The notes: generated by a model not told the origin, from the sequence alone. Positions 1 through 9,607 are shown, counted from the stretch's first letter. The stretch is 64,000 nt of DNA from Pseudomonas sp. G2-4 (GCF_030064125.1 NZ_CP125957.1:4464001-4528000); one strand, 5' to 3'. Numbers and translations: made by a program.

Positions 1-266
1 TCCTGGAGCGGAGCCATGCGGGTCGTAGCTACCGCCAGCATCTGGTCGCGCTGCACAAGCGCGGATGCTCGAAGCTCATCTTCCGTTGGCATATTCACAT
101 CCGGTAGCTGCGGAAGCTCTGGAGAGGCCAACGCAAAGCCATTGGCCACGCTGACGAGCATTCCATTGCACATGCCTTCGACGGCCTTCCGGTATTGATC
201 ATCGGTAATCTCGACCCCGCCTTCGATGACGTCGCTCGATACCATGCCATCAGTTGCATACGGCAT
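1..266 (-). CDS. Tail fibre assembly protein, N-terminal part
   Basis: The minus-strand frame begins MPYATDGMVSSDVIEG and runs off the left edge without a stop, ending in a segment reading QRDQMLAVATTRMAPLQ. The run 'RDxxLxxAxxRxAPLQ' is typical of the Caudo_TAP tail fibre assembly chaperones, which help fold or attach the fibre made by the gene just upstream. The ATG overlaps the fibre stop codon as TAATG, so translation is probably coupled. About 88 codons are visible. Family assignment rests on that short motif and on position. Confidence 0.7.
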   Translation of the reverse strand, partial: MPYATDGMVSSDVIEGGVEITDDQYRKAVEGMCNGMLVSVANGFALASPELPQLPDVNMPTEDELRASALVQRDQMLAVATTRMAPLQ

Positions 267-1570
267 TATTTAATCCTCAAGTAGTAAGTCACGCCGATGT
301 TCTTGGTCCGTGTTTCGTTACCGATTCGCGGCGTACCGTTCGCTCCGTCATCACCGAGCAGTGGATAGGCACCATTTCGAACAGTCGCTCGATACACCAC
401 GCCGGGATCGGCTGCCACAGAGTTGCCGCCGATGCCTGTGTTATTAGGACTTTGCAACGGTTCGACGGAGGTGGTAGGGAGGTTGGTACCGCGTGTAGCC
501 AGCCCAAAGCCTTGGAACTGATCGTCCTCAACCGTCCCAACCGAGCCCGCACGAATCGACCTCCGCTCTGTGTTAATGAGGTTGATACGCTGATTATTTA
601 GCGGACTACCTGCCAAGGAGATTAGGCCACTAGCCTGTACCAGAGGCGCGCTACCGCTCACTACCTCCGCTATAAGCACACCGTCGTTATAGGGGTCAGC
701 GGCACTGAGTTTGATGTACCGGTAGGACTGATTGGTCGGCGGCTCCAGCACGGCCGAAAGATGCGTGAATACCGGAATAGGAACACCAATGGGCTGTAGT
801 GCCCACAGCTCGGCCTGGGTAGTGGTTGAGATAGGTAGAGGGTTTAACAGCACAAAATCGATACCGTCGTATTCGACGTCTGATAGTTGTCCGGCCATAA
901 AGACGGCCGGGATTTTGACGCCGAACATTGAATACTGCTTGAGGCTTTTTGCCCCCTTGGTGGAAATATTGAGCGTGTCCGCTCCAGTACTCGCCACGTT
1001 GAATTTCACGCGGAATCGCTGGTTGGCAGCGTATGCGGTTATAGCTGGTGACGGGGTAAGCGTTAATGCAGAAGCGGCCCCCCCAGTAGTGAAGGCTGTA
1101 GCGCCTTGAGACTGGATGCTGGCAATACTGGCTTTTCCAGCAAGCGCGTTCGTCATGGTGGTGGCAAAGTTCGGATCCCCGCCCAGAGCATCCGCAAGTT
1201 CCTTGAGGGTATCGAGTGCAGCCGGTGATGAGGCGACCAGACTGGCCACAGCCTGTTGAATTGCAGTGCTCACCTCAGTCTTGGTAAAAGCATCCGTTAT
1301 GCCAAAGCCCGAAACGGTCGTAGGCTTGCCCGTTAGCTTTGCCCAGGTGTTCGCTGCGGCCTGGATGGCCTGGATCGACTTGAGCAACTGCGAGTCGTCA
1401 GCAGGATTTAGAGTAATGCCTGCCCCTGCAATTACGTTGACGATCTCCCGCTGGACGGCATTTAGCCACGCGGCGGTGATCATAGTTGCGTCAATACCTG
1501 AGCCTGGCTGTCCTTGGGTGTATTCACCCGCACCGTTTGCCGTGCTGGTGCTATCTCCGATTTTTTGCAT
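266..1570 (-). CDS. Phage tail fibre / receptor-binding protein
   Basis: 434 residues starting MQKIGDSTST. The start is chosen because its ATG overlaps the stop of the upstream baseplate gene as ATGA; an in-frame extension 21 codons longer would read into that gene. The N-terminal ~100 residues (GAGEYTQGQPG...WLNAVQREIVNVI) are a conserved tail-attachment segment seen in Pseudomonas phage fibres. The rest is low-complexity and Ala/Thr/Ser rich, as expected for a fibrous trimer. The last ~120 residues (tip) have no family I recognise and would determine host range. It is the distal gene of the baseplate operon, with its assembly partner just downstream. Confidence 0.8.
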   Translation of the reverse strand: MQKIGDSTSTANGAGEYTQGQPGSGIDATMITAAWLNAVQREIVNVIAGAGITLNPADDSQLLKSIQAIQAAANTWAKLTGKPTTVSGFGITDAFTKTEVSTAIQQAVASLVASSPAALDTLKELADALGGDPNFATTMTNALAGKASIASIQSQGATAFTTGGAASALTLTPSPAITAYAANQRFRVKFNVASTGADTLNISTKGAKSLKQYSMFGVKIPAVFMAGQLSDVEYDGIDFVLLNPLPISTTTQAELWALQPIGVPIPVFTHLSAVLEPPTNQSYRYIKLSAADPYNDGVLIAEVVSGSAPLVQASGLISLAGSPLNNQRINLINTERRSIRAGSVGTVEDDQFQGFGLATRGTNLPTTSVEPLQSPNNTGIGGNSVAADPGVVYRATVRNGAYPLLGDDGANGTPRIGNETRTKNIGVTYYLRIK

Positions 1571-2145
1571 CAGTTGTCTCCGTAGCCGAATAGCAAAATG
1601 GACTCGGCCGGTTTCATCTGGCTGAGTCGGCACTCAAGTGCTTTGTTGCCCCAGGATGCTAAGGGGTCCCCTGCGGCGGTTAAGCCCGCCACTGCGTAGG
1701 TGACGGTCACGTCGGGGGCACTGACTCGCCAAGTGAAATTCCAGTCGCCGCCGTAAAGTCGGTCACCGGCTCGCGCGGAGCCTGCGCGGGCTGGTCGAAA
1801 GGTAGTGATGGTGATGTCGTAGCCAAGAGACTTGGCCAGAGCGATAAAAAAGGGCTTGCTTTGGCCTCCACGGGCTTGCAGCTTACTAACCACTGCCTGG
1901 ACGCGCTGGCGGACGGATTGCGGCACGCCAATCAGGCACGGATCAGGCAGCGCTAGCACGCGTTCCCACTCGGCCAGCCCCATACCGCTATCAGCAAAAA
2001 TCGCGCTGTAGGTCGCTTCAATCTGAGCATCAGAAGCAGTAAGCCCGTTGGCCTCTGCCTCGATGGTGGCGGATAGTTTCGGTGCTAGTCCGTCATAGGA
2101 CGCAGGAGGTAGTAAAAGCCGGATCTGATCCGAGAGCGCGGTCAT
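1570..2145 (-). CDS. Baseplate protein, Mu gp48-like (YmfQ/DUF2313)
   Basis: 191 residues beginning MTALSDQIRLLLPPASYDG. The pattern LLPPxSYD near the N-terminus, followed by an acidic helix (LSATIEAEANGL) and a block around WERVLALPDP, is characteristic of the YmfQ/DUF2313 family, which connects the baseplate wedge to the tail fibre in contractile phages. It overlaps the baseplate J gene by four bases and the fibre gene by one base, consistent with coupled translation. Length fits the family (about 190-200). Confidence 0.85.
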   Translation of the reverse strand: MTALSDQIRLLLPPASYDGLAPKLSATIEAEANGLTASDAQIEATYSAIFADSGMGLAEWERVLALPDPCLIGVPQSVRQRVQAVVSKLQARGGQSKPFFIALAKSLGYDITITTFRPARAGSARAGDRLYGGDWNFTWRVSAPDVTVTYAVAGLTAAGDPLASWGNKALECRLSQMKPAESILLFGYGDN

Positions 2146-3212
2146 TCGAGCAGCCCCAGAGTAATGGTGCCAGGCCGAATCCAGCCGATCAGCGCCGGGT
2201 CATCCGACGCGCTGACGTTACCGGTCGGGGCCGTCACAGAGCGATCAACAACACCCGCCAGGTTGTTGACCATGGCCTCAATCTGCGAGCGTTTGAGGGC
2301 TTCGCCAGGCTTCAAAGCGCCGAGCAATGCCTCATAGGCAACCTGCGCAGCGGACTGAACCTCTGCCAGCGTATAACCTCCCGTCAGTTCGACCTGCGCC
2401 GTACAATTGACCGTCCGAATCGTAGGCGCATAGACCCACACATCAGCGATGACGGAACACTGTTCCAGGATATATTCCAGGCAATTGGCGATGACCTCGG
2501 CTGACGGATTGCCCGTACTGGCGGTGATGACAACGTCGACGGAGCCACCACCTCGACGCCTCGGGATGACCAGTGCGTCCGCGACACCGTCCACGCTTCT
2601 TGCCCACCGCTTAAAGTCGTAGGCGGCGCCCCCGGCCGGGGGCAGTTGAATAATGTCCAGGAGGCGAGCAAGCAATGCCTCTGGCCTTTCCTTATCTTCA
2701 CCTCCGGTTGTCAGCCCGATGAAAGTGGCCGCCGAATCCATGCCCAGTGGTGGACTCACCAGAATCACCGCGCCGGAGAGATTATTGAGCCCAGTTCCCA
2801 AACTCTCTGCCCTGGCCTGGACTGTCGCCGTGCCACCTGTGCCAATTGTCGCGCTAGATAGCGTGTTAAACCGTTCACCGGTCACTACGTGCGTGATTGT
2901 CGAGCCTTGCAACAGCTCAACCCCCGCAACGCCTTTCAGCTCCACCGTACCTGTCGAGGCAACGGCTTCTTTACGTGGCACGCCTCTTATCGCAGCGGTT
3001 CGGACCAGCTCGTCTTCGTCTGCTGTATCGGGGAATATCTGGCGATACGTCCAAGCAATCTTCTGATACAGCCCCTCAATGGCGGCGGCAACCGCCGCCG
3101 AACGGACATAGTTATCGCTGTCAGTGCCGATATCGGCTTCGGCTTGGAGGTTGCGAATGTCCCGCAGAATGCCCGCGAGAATTTCCTCCAGCGAGGGGGC
3201 GGAAAAGGCCAT
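2142..3212 (-). CDS. Baseplate wedge protein, Mu gp47 / baseplate J family
   Basis: 356 residues, the usual size for Mu gp47 and P2 gpJ-like wedge proteins. The family shows an N-terminal helical part (LEEILAGILRDIRNLQAEA), a central repeat of beta strands with 'GTVELKGVAGVELLQGSTI', and a conserved 'LPPAGGAAYDFKRWARSVDGVADALVIPRRRGGGSV' block that is diagnostic. The protein forms the wedge ring surrounding the spike hub. It sits one base after gp46 and overlaps gp48 by four bases. Confidence 0.9.
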   Translation of the reverse strand: MAFSAPSLEEILAGILRDIRNLQAEADIGTDSDNYVRSAAVAAAIEGLYQKIAWTYRQIFPDTADEDELVRTAAIRGVPRKEAVASTGTVELKGVAGVELLQGSTITHVVTGERFNTLSSATIGTGGTATVQARAESLGTGLNNLSGAVILVSPPLGMDSAATFIGLTTGGEDKERPEALLARLLDIIQLPPAGGAAYDFKRWARSVDGVADALVIPRRRGGGSVDVVITASTGNPSAEVIANCLEYILEQCSVIADVWVYAPTIRTVNCTAQVELTGGYTLAEVQSAAQVAYEALLGALKPGEALKRSQIEAMVNNLAGVVDRSVTAPTGNVSASDDPALIGWIRPGTITLGLLE

Positions 3213-3213
3213 G

Positions 3214-3564
3214 TCAAATCACCCTTACAGGTTGGCGAAACACCTGCGAATTGCCGGTGGCGTCGATGATGTCGGTTTGCAGCTCAAGCCAGCCGTTGTG
3301 AGGCTGCTCGGCGGTAATGGTGATCTTCTTGGCGCGGCCGTCATCCAGCAGGGGTTGGAGCGCTTGCTCGGCGTATTGCTTGGCGAGGATGCCAACCCGA
3401 GGGCGGTCTTTTTCGCGGCGAAGTTCATGCAGGCGGGAACCCAACTCGGGATCAGCCCACCAGGTTCCGAGGGGAGTCATGAGGCGGATGTAGACGGCGT
3501 TTGCCAGCGTATTGATACGCTGGCCCGTCAAGTCGCCAGTGGTGGGGTTTATGCCTGCGTCCAT
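3214..3564 (-). CDS. Baseplate wedge protein, Mu gp46 (GPW/gp25 family)
   Basis: 116 residues. GPW/gp25 proteins initiate sheath polymerisation from the baseplate. The segment NAVYIRLMTPLGTWWADPELGSRLHEL is the family hallmark (small lysozyme-like fold with 'TPxGxxxxxPxxGS'). Stop and next start are separated by a single base from baseplate J downstream. Upstream, the accessory gene at 3614-4369 separates it from gp45, although Mu has gp45 and gp46 adjacent. Confidence 0.88.
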   Translation of the reverse strand: MDAGINPTTGDLTGQRINTLANAVYIRLMTPLGTWWADPELGSRLHELRREKDRPRVGILAKQYAEQALQPLLDDGRAKKITITAEQPHNGWLELQTDIIDATGNSQVFRQPVRVI

Positions 3565-3613
3565 AGGCAGGCATCTTGCAGCGCTATGCGCTGGAAAGGA
3601 CTTTCAGGGTGAT

Positions 3614-4369
3614 TTAAGGTTCCAGGATGGGCATAGAAATCTGTAGGGAGACGAGCTTGTTAAGTTCACTTTTATGGCAATTGAAAACAATATCTGAAAG
3701 ATCGCCAATGTTGAGCGTGCGAGCATCATTTCCTTTAGATCCATCCCAAGCGAAAATCCTAAACTCTCTTTGGTGACCGAAGCTGTTGGCTTTTCTCAGA
3801 AAGGCTTCGTCTCCTTTAAACGTGCCACTAAAGGTGATCGGGTCGTAGTACTCAACTAGGCCATAATTCGATCGATTTTGGGTCAGCCCATCAAGGGCGC
3901 TGTCCAAGCGAGAGAAAAAATGATCCAAACCGAAAATGACGGAGCAATAATCGCCTAGGTCGCCTTTGTCGACGTCGAGCATTGCTTCAGACCTGATCGT
4001 TTCAAGACTTTTGGCGGAGTCATCATTGCAATAGAGCGCCGACATACAATAGACGTGGTACTCGTCGTGATGGTGATAACCAAGTCTTAGCGGTCCAGCG
4101 AATCCTTCAATCTGGAAGGTCTCCCCAGTCTTATTGTTCTCAATTGTCATTTTCACATCTGTAGGCTGAAGCCAACCCGACAGCCCTTCGTGCCTATCCC
4201 CAATATTGCATTTGTCCTGCTCTTCGTATTGCCTGAAGTACTTCAGACGATTCATGTACAAATTGCCGCGCAAAAAATCCTCGCGATGCGACTCCTGTTT
4301 GAAAAAGCGGACAAGTGCGTAAAGGGTCGCTGCCATGCTGTGCTTACTCGACGGGAAATCTGCGTCCAT
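3614..4369 (-). CDS. Uncharacterised accessory protein inserted in the baseplate operon
   Basis: About 251 residues from the first Met outside the upstream gene; a second Met at 4336 is also possible because neither has a clear ribosome site. The N-terminal part (ATLYALVRFF...REDFLRGNLYMNRLKYFRQYEE...GDRHEG) resembles the opening of DUF2971-like proteins, which share a hydrophobic strand, an 'L.MNRL.YF' helix and an acidic 'D..EG' loop. There is no signal peptide or membrane segment. It lies between gp46 and gp45, has no Mu counterpart, and is noticeably more AT-rich than its neighbours, so it looks like a moron. Function unknown; a role in host takeover or defence is only a guess. Confidence 0.7.
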   Translation of the reverse strand: MDADFPSSKHSMAATLYALVRFFKQESHREDFLRGNLYMNRLKYFRQYEEQDKCNIGDRHEGLSGWLQPTDVKMTIENNKTGETFQIEGFAGPLRLGYHHHDEYHVYCMSALYCNDDSAKSLETIRSEAMLDVDKGDLGDYCSVIFGLDHFFSRLDSALDGLTQNRSNYGLVEYYDPITFSGTFKGDEAFLRKANSFGHQREFRIFAWDGSKGNDARTLNIGDLSDIVFNCHKSELNKLVSLQISMPILEP

Positions 4370-4382
4370 CGTAACCAGAAAC

Positions 4383-4943
4383 TCACTGCGCTGGCGATGG
4401 CTTTGGGCCACCCCCATGATCGTGTTGATTGTAGAGATCACGATCTGCCTGCATGGTCCGCGCATGGTCGGCAATTTCGCCATCAGCCTTGATGCTTCCC
4501 TCGTTATGCTGGTCTCCAGACATCTCAACCAACGGAGTTTCAAATCGCACCTTCATCCCAGCCTTAATTACCAGCGTATCGGTAACGATCTCGACCACCC
4601 GGCCGCGCTTCAAATGCACGTAATCCCCCTCATCGGTGTAGATCGACACTTCGCCGTCCTGGAGCGCGATTCTGTAGCGACCGTCCTCACTGGCGGCAAC
4701 AATGGCATGTTTGCTGTTGCCTCCCACAGGGATAACCAGATATTCAGCTCCCGGCAAAGGTGCGGAGCTATAGCCATAGTGCTGGAACAGCTCCCCAGTC
4801 ACCGACTCGCCGGACAAACCTTGCATGTCCACACCGATCAGCTTGCCATGGCTATTACGGGCCGCGACGGCACGGAACGGCAGACGTATATTCGACATGA
4901 AGCGCCCGACCTGGTCGCGAATCAATCGCCCCATATTGCTCAT
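4383..4943 (-). CDS. Baseplate spike protein, Mu gp45 (gpV family)
   Basis: 186 residues starting MSNMGRLIRDQVGRF; the ATG overlaps the gp44 stop (TGATG) and has an AAGGGG ribosome site inside that gene. Gp45 trimers form the membrane-piercing needle under the tail hub. The OB-like N-terminal part is followed by a repetitive beta segment and a C-terminal 'NQHDHGGG' containing an HxH motif. In related spikes such a motif binds an iron ion at the tip. Domain order and length agree with Mu gp45 (about 197). Confidence 0.88.
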   Translation of the reverse strand: MSNMGRLIRDQVGRFMSNIRLPFRAVAARNSHGKLIGVDMQGLSGESVTGELFQHYGYSSAPLPGAEYLVIPVGGNSKHAIVAASEDGRYRIALQDGEVSIYTDEGDYVHLKRGRVVEIVTDTLVIKAGMKVRFETPLVEMSGDQHNEGSIKADGEIADHARTMQADRDLYNQHDHGGGPKPSPAQ

Positions 4944-6070
4944 CACAACCCCTTAACCATTTCGATGAAGGCCGCGTCTTTATGGACCTTGCCTTTATGC
5001 TTCTTCTGCTTCACGCCATCGAGTACCCACATTTTGTCTTCTCGCAAACGCAGCTCGGTAATTGCCCCTTCACCCCGGGACAAGCGCAAGGTACGAGCCA
5101 TCAAGAAATAGGTGGCATCCAGTTCGTGGGGCTCGCTACGGACGATGATGCGCTGGCCAGGTGTCCAAACCTGCCCGTTGTCGGCCCGGTGCCCCTGGAC
5201 GATGGCGCGGATCTCGAAACCTTCCAGACGGCTGTCAGCCAACAGCTTGCGGGCGCGGGTGGTGGCCATGTCCTGGTTCTCGCTGGCGCTGTCGATAATA
5301 ACCTTGGGCCGAAAGATCCCCCGGCGGGCCAAGGTTTCGTCCTGGATGACCGAACGCAAGTGGGAACGCTTGGTGTCGAGGCCGTCATTGTCGTACTGCC
5401 CGTGCTGGCCAAGGACGGTGATCTGGCTAAAACGGTTGGCGATGGAACGGCGCACGCTCAGGCGTTGCACGTTGTTGCCGATGCCATCCTCACGCATGAT
5501 CAGCGCGCCAACCGGTGGCGTGTTGTAGTCGGGACCACCAATGACCAGGCGGCCATCGGGTTCGACCCATGGCCATAGCCCATTAGCCTCGGCAACCTGG
5601 AGCAACGCCTCCCAAGCTGTTTGGCCTGGCTCTATCTGAATGCGGCGCCGGGTCTTGGCCTGGTCGGCGCGGATCTCGACCCGGTCAATGCCCAAGGGTT
5701 TAACCACCTGGTCAAGGATCTGCGCCAACGAGGCTTCGCGCATCGATACGAATGGCGCCGAGCAGTCAACCAGGGGAGCAGCACGGTCGCGGCCGTTGAT
5801 GCGAATTGAAATGCCCTGACGGGAAATATCGTGCTCGAACTCGTCGAGTTGGCCCGTCAGCACGCGATCCGTCCCCAGCGTCAGGGAACACGGCGCACCT
5901 TCTTTCAATACGGACGGCAAGCGCGTCGTGTCCTTGGTGTACAGCTCCAGCTCAAAGGCATCCGCAGGTGTCAGCAAGTCGGATTCAACCGACCAACCGT
6001 CCCAAGTGTCGTGGGCCAACCCACCAATGGCCAGGCGGATCGGTGCCGTTTGGTCATTCTGCGTAGGCAC
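4943..6070 (-). CDS. Baseplate hub protein, Mu gp44 (gpP/gpD family)
   Basis: 375 residues, matching the Mu gp44 hub (379). It forms the trimeric ring that holds the gp45 spike. The block around 'EPGQTAWEALLQVAEANGLWPWVEPDGRLVIGGPDY' is the conserved hub signature, followed by 'FSQITVLGQHGQYDND'. The gene overlaps the DNA-circulation gene by 17 bases upstream and gp45 by one base downstream. The C-terminus is unusually Lys/His rich (KQKKHKGKVHKDAAF). Confidence 0.88.
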   Translation of the reverse strand: MPTQNDQTAPIRLAIGGLAHDTWDGWSVESDLLTPADAFELELYTKDTTRLPSVLKEGAPCSLTLGTDRVLTGQLDEFEHDISRQGISIRINGRDRAAPLVDCSAPFVSMREASLAQILDQVVKPLGIDRVEIRADQAKTRRRIQIEPGQTAWEALLQVAEANGLWPWVEPDGRLVIGGPDYNTPPVGALIMREDGIGNNVQRLSVRRSIANRFSQITVLGQHGQYDNDGLDTKRSHLRSVIQDETLARRGIFRPKVIIDSASENQDMATTRARKLLADSRLEGFEIRAIVQGHRADNGQVWTPGQRIIVRSEPHELDATYFLMARTLRLSRGEGAITELRLREDKMWVLDGVKQKKHKGKVHKDAAFIEMVKGL

Positions 6071-7379
6071 GTAGCACCCTCCCGGCCGGGATGTTGTGTG
6101 GGGTATTCAGGTCGGGATTGAGGCGGATCAACTCAAGGGCGCGGGTGTGGTCGCCATACCAGCGATGGGCCAATAGGCGAAGACTGGCCGGTGTCTCGAC
6201 CAGGCGCTCAACCATGGGCGGGCTCTGCAAGATGACCTGGCGAGCGCGGGCCTGGATCAGCGCGGCAGTGTTGCGCAACGCTTCGATGATAGGCCGCGAG
6301 GTCTCAACGTCATACAAACGCCGCTGAAGCAGGATTGCGGACTGGACCAACGAACGCACCAGGTTAACCAGGCCTTCCAATTCCAACGGGCTGAGCGTCG
6401 GCTTTTGGCCTTCGTCCTCGATGACGATGGCCACCGCCTGGGCATGTGCCGCCGCCAATTCAGTGATGACCAGCACCACCAGGGCAAAGCCGCTACTTTC
6501 CACTGGATCATCAGGCATACCGTCGGGCAACAGGTTGGCATCCGGTGCATTTCCCTGGCGGGCGCTGATCAAAAAAGCGTTGCCCGCTCGCGCCGCCTCA
6601 GTAGTCAGGCTGGCACCGCCGGGGATGCTGGCCGGGACGCCGGACATCGACAGCAATGCAGTCGATGTACTGGGCGTGCTGCCCTGGACGGCGCTGCGGA
6701 TCTGCGTCGGAGTGCGGAACAGGTCGACCAGCGGGTCGTAAGCGGCCGAAGGATGTTTGGCCATGGACGCCACACCAGAGACCACGCCGAGGATCTGTGA
6801 GCGCAGTTGTTGCACACGGAGGAAAATACCGGGCAAGCCCAGGGCTTTTTCGATCAGCCCGATCCAACCGCCACCGATCCAGGATTGAATCTCACTGACA
6901 AGGGAATCGATACGGCCGAACAAATCAAAAACACCGTCCTGCCATCTCGCTTGCTCTTCCAGGTCAGTGACGCCGATGTCGACGAATTCGAACTGACGGG
7001 CAAAGAATGGCAGCTCCGGTGTGTCCTCCAGAAATAGCAGACTGACCAGGGCTGAGTCGGGGCCGTCCGCGTTGTGCTTCACCTCCCACGTCTGGCTAAC
7101 GACACTGAGGCTGCCATAGATGGGATGGATCAGTTCTCCAGGGCCTGGCGTGTCTAGGGCTCGTAAGATGTTCTGTAGTTCCAACTCATAGTTGACGCCG
7201 AACACTACGATTTGCATTTGAAAGCGACGGGCACCGCGCCCTAGATCCCTAACACTGTCTCCGTCCTTAAAGGGCGTGCCGTGCTCGGCCAAAGCCCGTT
7301 GGGCCTGGAGACTTTCCTCGACAACCTGGAGCGCCACCCCGCGAAAGGAGGCGTCCAGTAAAGTTTCCGCCCAGCTCAT
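6054..7379 (-). CDS. Tail/DNA circularisation protein, Mu gp43 (DNA_circ_N)
   Basis: 441 residues. The first ~90 residues (SWAETLLDASFRGVALQVVEE...AEHGTPFKDGDSVRDLGRGARRFQM) are the DNA_circ_N domain of Mu protein N (gp43), which joins tape measure and hub. The C-terminal ~60 residues (ASLRLLAHRWYGDHTRALELIRLNPDLNTPHNIPAGRVLRAYAE) form a LysM-like 'tail protein X' motif. The gene overlaps the tape-measure gene by four bases. Confidence 0.88.
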   Translation of the reverse strand: MSWAETLLDASFRGVALQVVEESLQAQRALAEHGTPFKDGDSVRDLGRGARRFQMQIVVFGVNYELELQNILRALDTPGPGELIHPIYGSLSVVSQTWEVKHNADGPDSALVSLLFLEDTPELPFFARQFEFVDIGVTDLEEQARWQDGVFDLFGRIDSLVSEIQSWIGGGWIGLIEKALGLPGIFLRVQQLRSQILGVVSGVASMAKHPSAAYDPLVDLFRTPTQIRSAVQGSTPSTSTALLSMSGVPASIPGGASLTTEAARAGNAFLISARQGNAPDANLLPDGMPDDPVESSGFALVVLVITELAAAHAQAVAIVIEDEGQKPTLSPLELEGLVNLVRSLVQSAILLQRRLYDVETSRPIIEALRNTAALIQARARQVILQSPPMVERLVETPASLRLLAHRWYGDHTRALELIRLNPDLNTPHNIPAGRVLRAYAE

Positions 7380-9607
7380 TGGCCGCGCCTCACTTGCAGG
7401 TCGGTACGGCGCTCGACTTCGGCCTGGATCATTCGTGAGTCAGACCGAACCTCAATGACCAATGGTTTGTCTAGGAGCTGCTGCAAGCGCGTTACTGCGG
7501 CTTGTGTATCAGCCCCAGCGCCTACGGCACGATTGGCAACCCCAGCCGCCCAAGCGTTGGCACCTGCGACGGATGTGCCCGAAGCTGTCAGCCCCGTTTG
7601 TTGATGCGCCAAGCGTTGGGCTTGGCTCGACAACCAGTCCTGAGATTGGCCGGGATTCTGCCCGGCCAGAGCAATGCGGTTGCCATAGAACGATGATTGA
7701 TAGGCACGCTGCCCGTCGTCCAAAAGCTTGTTCCTTGCAACCATGGCCAAGCGATCTTCGTCGGTGTTCTGACCGGTCGATCCGCTGAGTTGCGTTGCAC
7801 TGACGCCAAGCGCAATCGGTGCCAACCATGGCGCAATAAAACCACCAGGCTTGCCCTTGCCAGATGAAGAGGTGCCACCGGGGATATCCGGCATTCCAAC
7901 GCCAGACTGCATGTTGCCCGGCCAATTAGTCACAAACACTGAAGTGACTCCCGTGGCTTCCTCCAACACCTTACCGACCGCTATGTTCTTCAGCGTCTCC
8001 GGTCCACCCATTACCCTGTTCAGCAACGCACCTGCACCGGCTTTGGCACCACGCCCACCGTAATAACCACCCACGCCCAATGCTGCACCACCCATGAGCA
8101 TTTGTTCGCCCGACAAATTCAAGTCATCGAGCAGGTAGCTCCCCATATCCGCGAAGGTTTTATTAATAGGCGTCGCCATTCGGTCGATGGCCTCACCCAA
8201 AGTAGCTTTCATTCGGGCAGCCGTACCGCTGGCACTGTTCGTGTTTTCTTTCAGGTCACTGTTGAAGATTGGTTCGGCTTTCTGGAGCGTGGTAGCGCCA
8301 TTGCGGAAGTCGTCCAAGCGCTCGCCGGTCAACATGCTGCGCATACCGCGCACGGTGTCCTGGTCCATGCCCTTGAAAACGACGCCCATAAACTTTGCGC
8401 GTTGTTCATCTGTTTTCATTGCGCTGTACTTTCTTTTCAACTCTTCAAATACAGCGAGTGGGTTCTTTGATGTCCCGTCTTTGTTGAAAAAGCCAACACC
8501 GCTTGAGTTGGTGATTTGATCTCGGTATTGCTTATTACTGAATACGCGAAGGGTAGATTCGGCCAACGTCCCGAGTCGATCCGGTTGTAGCTCGACTTTC
8601 GAAAGGGCTTCAGTGAAGGCGAGAGCTTGCTCAATCGACATGCCTGCGGCTGATGCGACACCGCCAATTTTGGGAAACAGATCAGATAAGTTCTCAAGTT
8701 CCGCCGTACCGAGGCGGCCTGCGACGGTCATTTTTTGCAAAAGGTCGAGGGCCGCATCGCCCTTGTTCAGATCGATGTTAAAGGCGCTTGCAGCCGCAAC
8801 AACAGCCTTACCCAGGACGGCGGAATCTGCGCCCGTGATAGTTGATGCCTGACCGATAGCATCGGCAGTCTTTTTAGCCGGGTCATAATCCATGCCTGAG
8901 GCGATCAAGGTATTAAAACCAGAGTCCACACTTTCGCGGCTCAAACCGTAGTCCTTGGCGATCCTAAAGCCTTCGTTCTTCCAATCGTCCTTCTGCTCTG
9001 GCGACATGTTCGCCGTTTGTTTTGTGCGGATTAACTGACGATCTAAACGAGCACTACCGGTCAAACCGGCCACAGCGCCTATGCCAACGCCAAGGCCTGC
9101 CAATTGGCCCTGAGCACTCGCCCCCAAAAACTTGATTCGATCAAACTCTTTGCGAACACCTGCTGCGACAGCCTTAAGCGCCTGGAGATTGCGGCCACCA
9201 TTTTGCGCCAGACGACGGAAGGCTGATTCGGTGCGCTCAACGCTTTGACGAAGCGGCTGCACACCTTGACTATCCGCGCTTGCGGCGTCGGCCTTGATGT
9301 CTCGCGCAGCCTTGCGCCCAGCGTCGGCCATCGCTTTAAGTTCGTCCTTGGTCTTGCTGATCTCTAGCCGAGTCTGCGAGCCCGCTTTCGCGGTTTCGCG
9401 CATGGAGTTTCGGATGACCTGGTAACTCGTTGCGCCAGCCTGGCCGACCTTTGAAATGGCCGCCCCAGCCTTCCAGCTTTCATCGGCCAATGACTTTGCG
9501 CCTTCCTTGCCAGCCTTGCGCAAGTCGCGGTTGAGCTGGTCGATTTCGCGGCGGCTGTTTCCCGAGTGGGCTTGAATACGGAGCGCAACGCGCAAATCTG
9601 AACTCAT
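7376..9607 (-). CDS. Tail tape measure protein, Mu gp42-like
   Basis: 743 residues from the ATG at 9607, which has GGAG six bases upstream. The N-terminal quarter is a charged coiled coil. Residues ~190-420 hold the TP901-type core (TKQTANMSPEQKDDWKNEG, 'GLSRESVDSGFNTLIASGMDY'), and glycine-rich hydrophobic stretches follow (AALGVGGYYGGRGAKAGAGALL). Tape-measure proteins set tail length and help form the DNA exit channel. It follows the frameshifted chaperone pair, as expected. Confidence 0.9.
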   Translation of the reverse strand: MSSDLRVALRIQAHSGNSRREIDQLNRDLRKAGKEGAKSLADESWKAGAAISKVGQAGATSYQVIRNSMRETAKAGSQTRLEISKTKDELKAMADAGRKAARDIKADAASADSQGVQPLRQSVERTESAFRRLAQNGGRNLQALKAVAAGVRKEFDRIKFLGASAQGQLAGLGVGIGAVAGLTGSARLDRQLIRTKQTANMSPEQKDDWKNEGFRIAKDYGLSRESVDSGFNTLIASGMDYDPAKKTADAIGQASTITGADSAVLGKAVVAAASAFNIDLNKGDAALDLLQKMTVAGRLGTAELENLSDLFPKIGGVASAAGMSIEQALAFTEALSKVELQPDRLGTLAESTLRVFSNKQYRDQITNSSGVGFFNKDGTSKNPLAVFEELKRKYSAMKTDEQRAKFMGVVFKGMDQDTVRGMRSMLTGERLDDFRNGATTLQKAEPIFNSDLKENTNSASGTAARMKATLGEAIDRMATPINKTFADMGSYLLDDLNLSGEQMLMGGAALGVGGYYGGRGAKAGAGALLNRVMGGPETLKNIAVGKVLEEATGVTSVFVTNWPGNMQSGVGMPDIPGGTSSSGKGKPGGFIAPWLAPIALGVSATQLSGSTGQNTDEDRLAMVARNKLLDDGQRAYQSSFYGNRIALAGQNPGQSQDWLSSQAQRLAHQQTGLTASGTSVAGANAWAAGVANRAVGAGADTQAAVTRLQQLLDKPLVIEVRSDSRMIQAEVERRTDLQVRRGQ

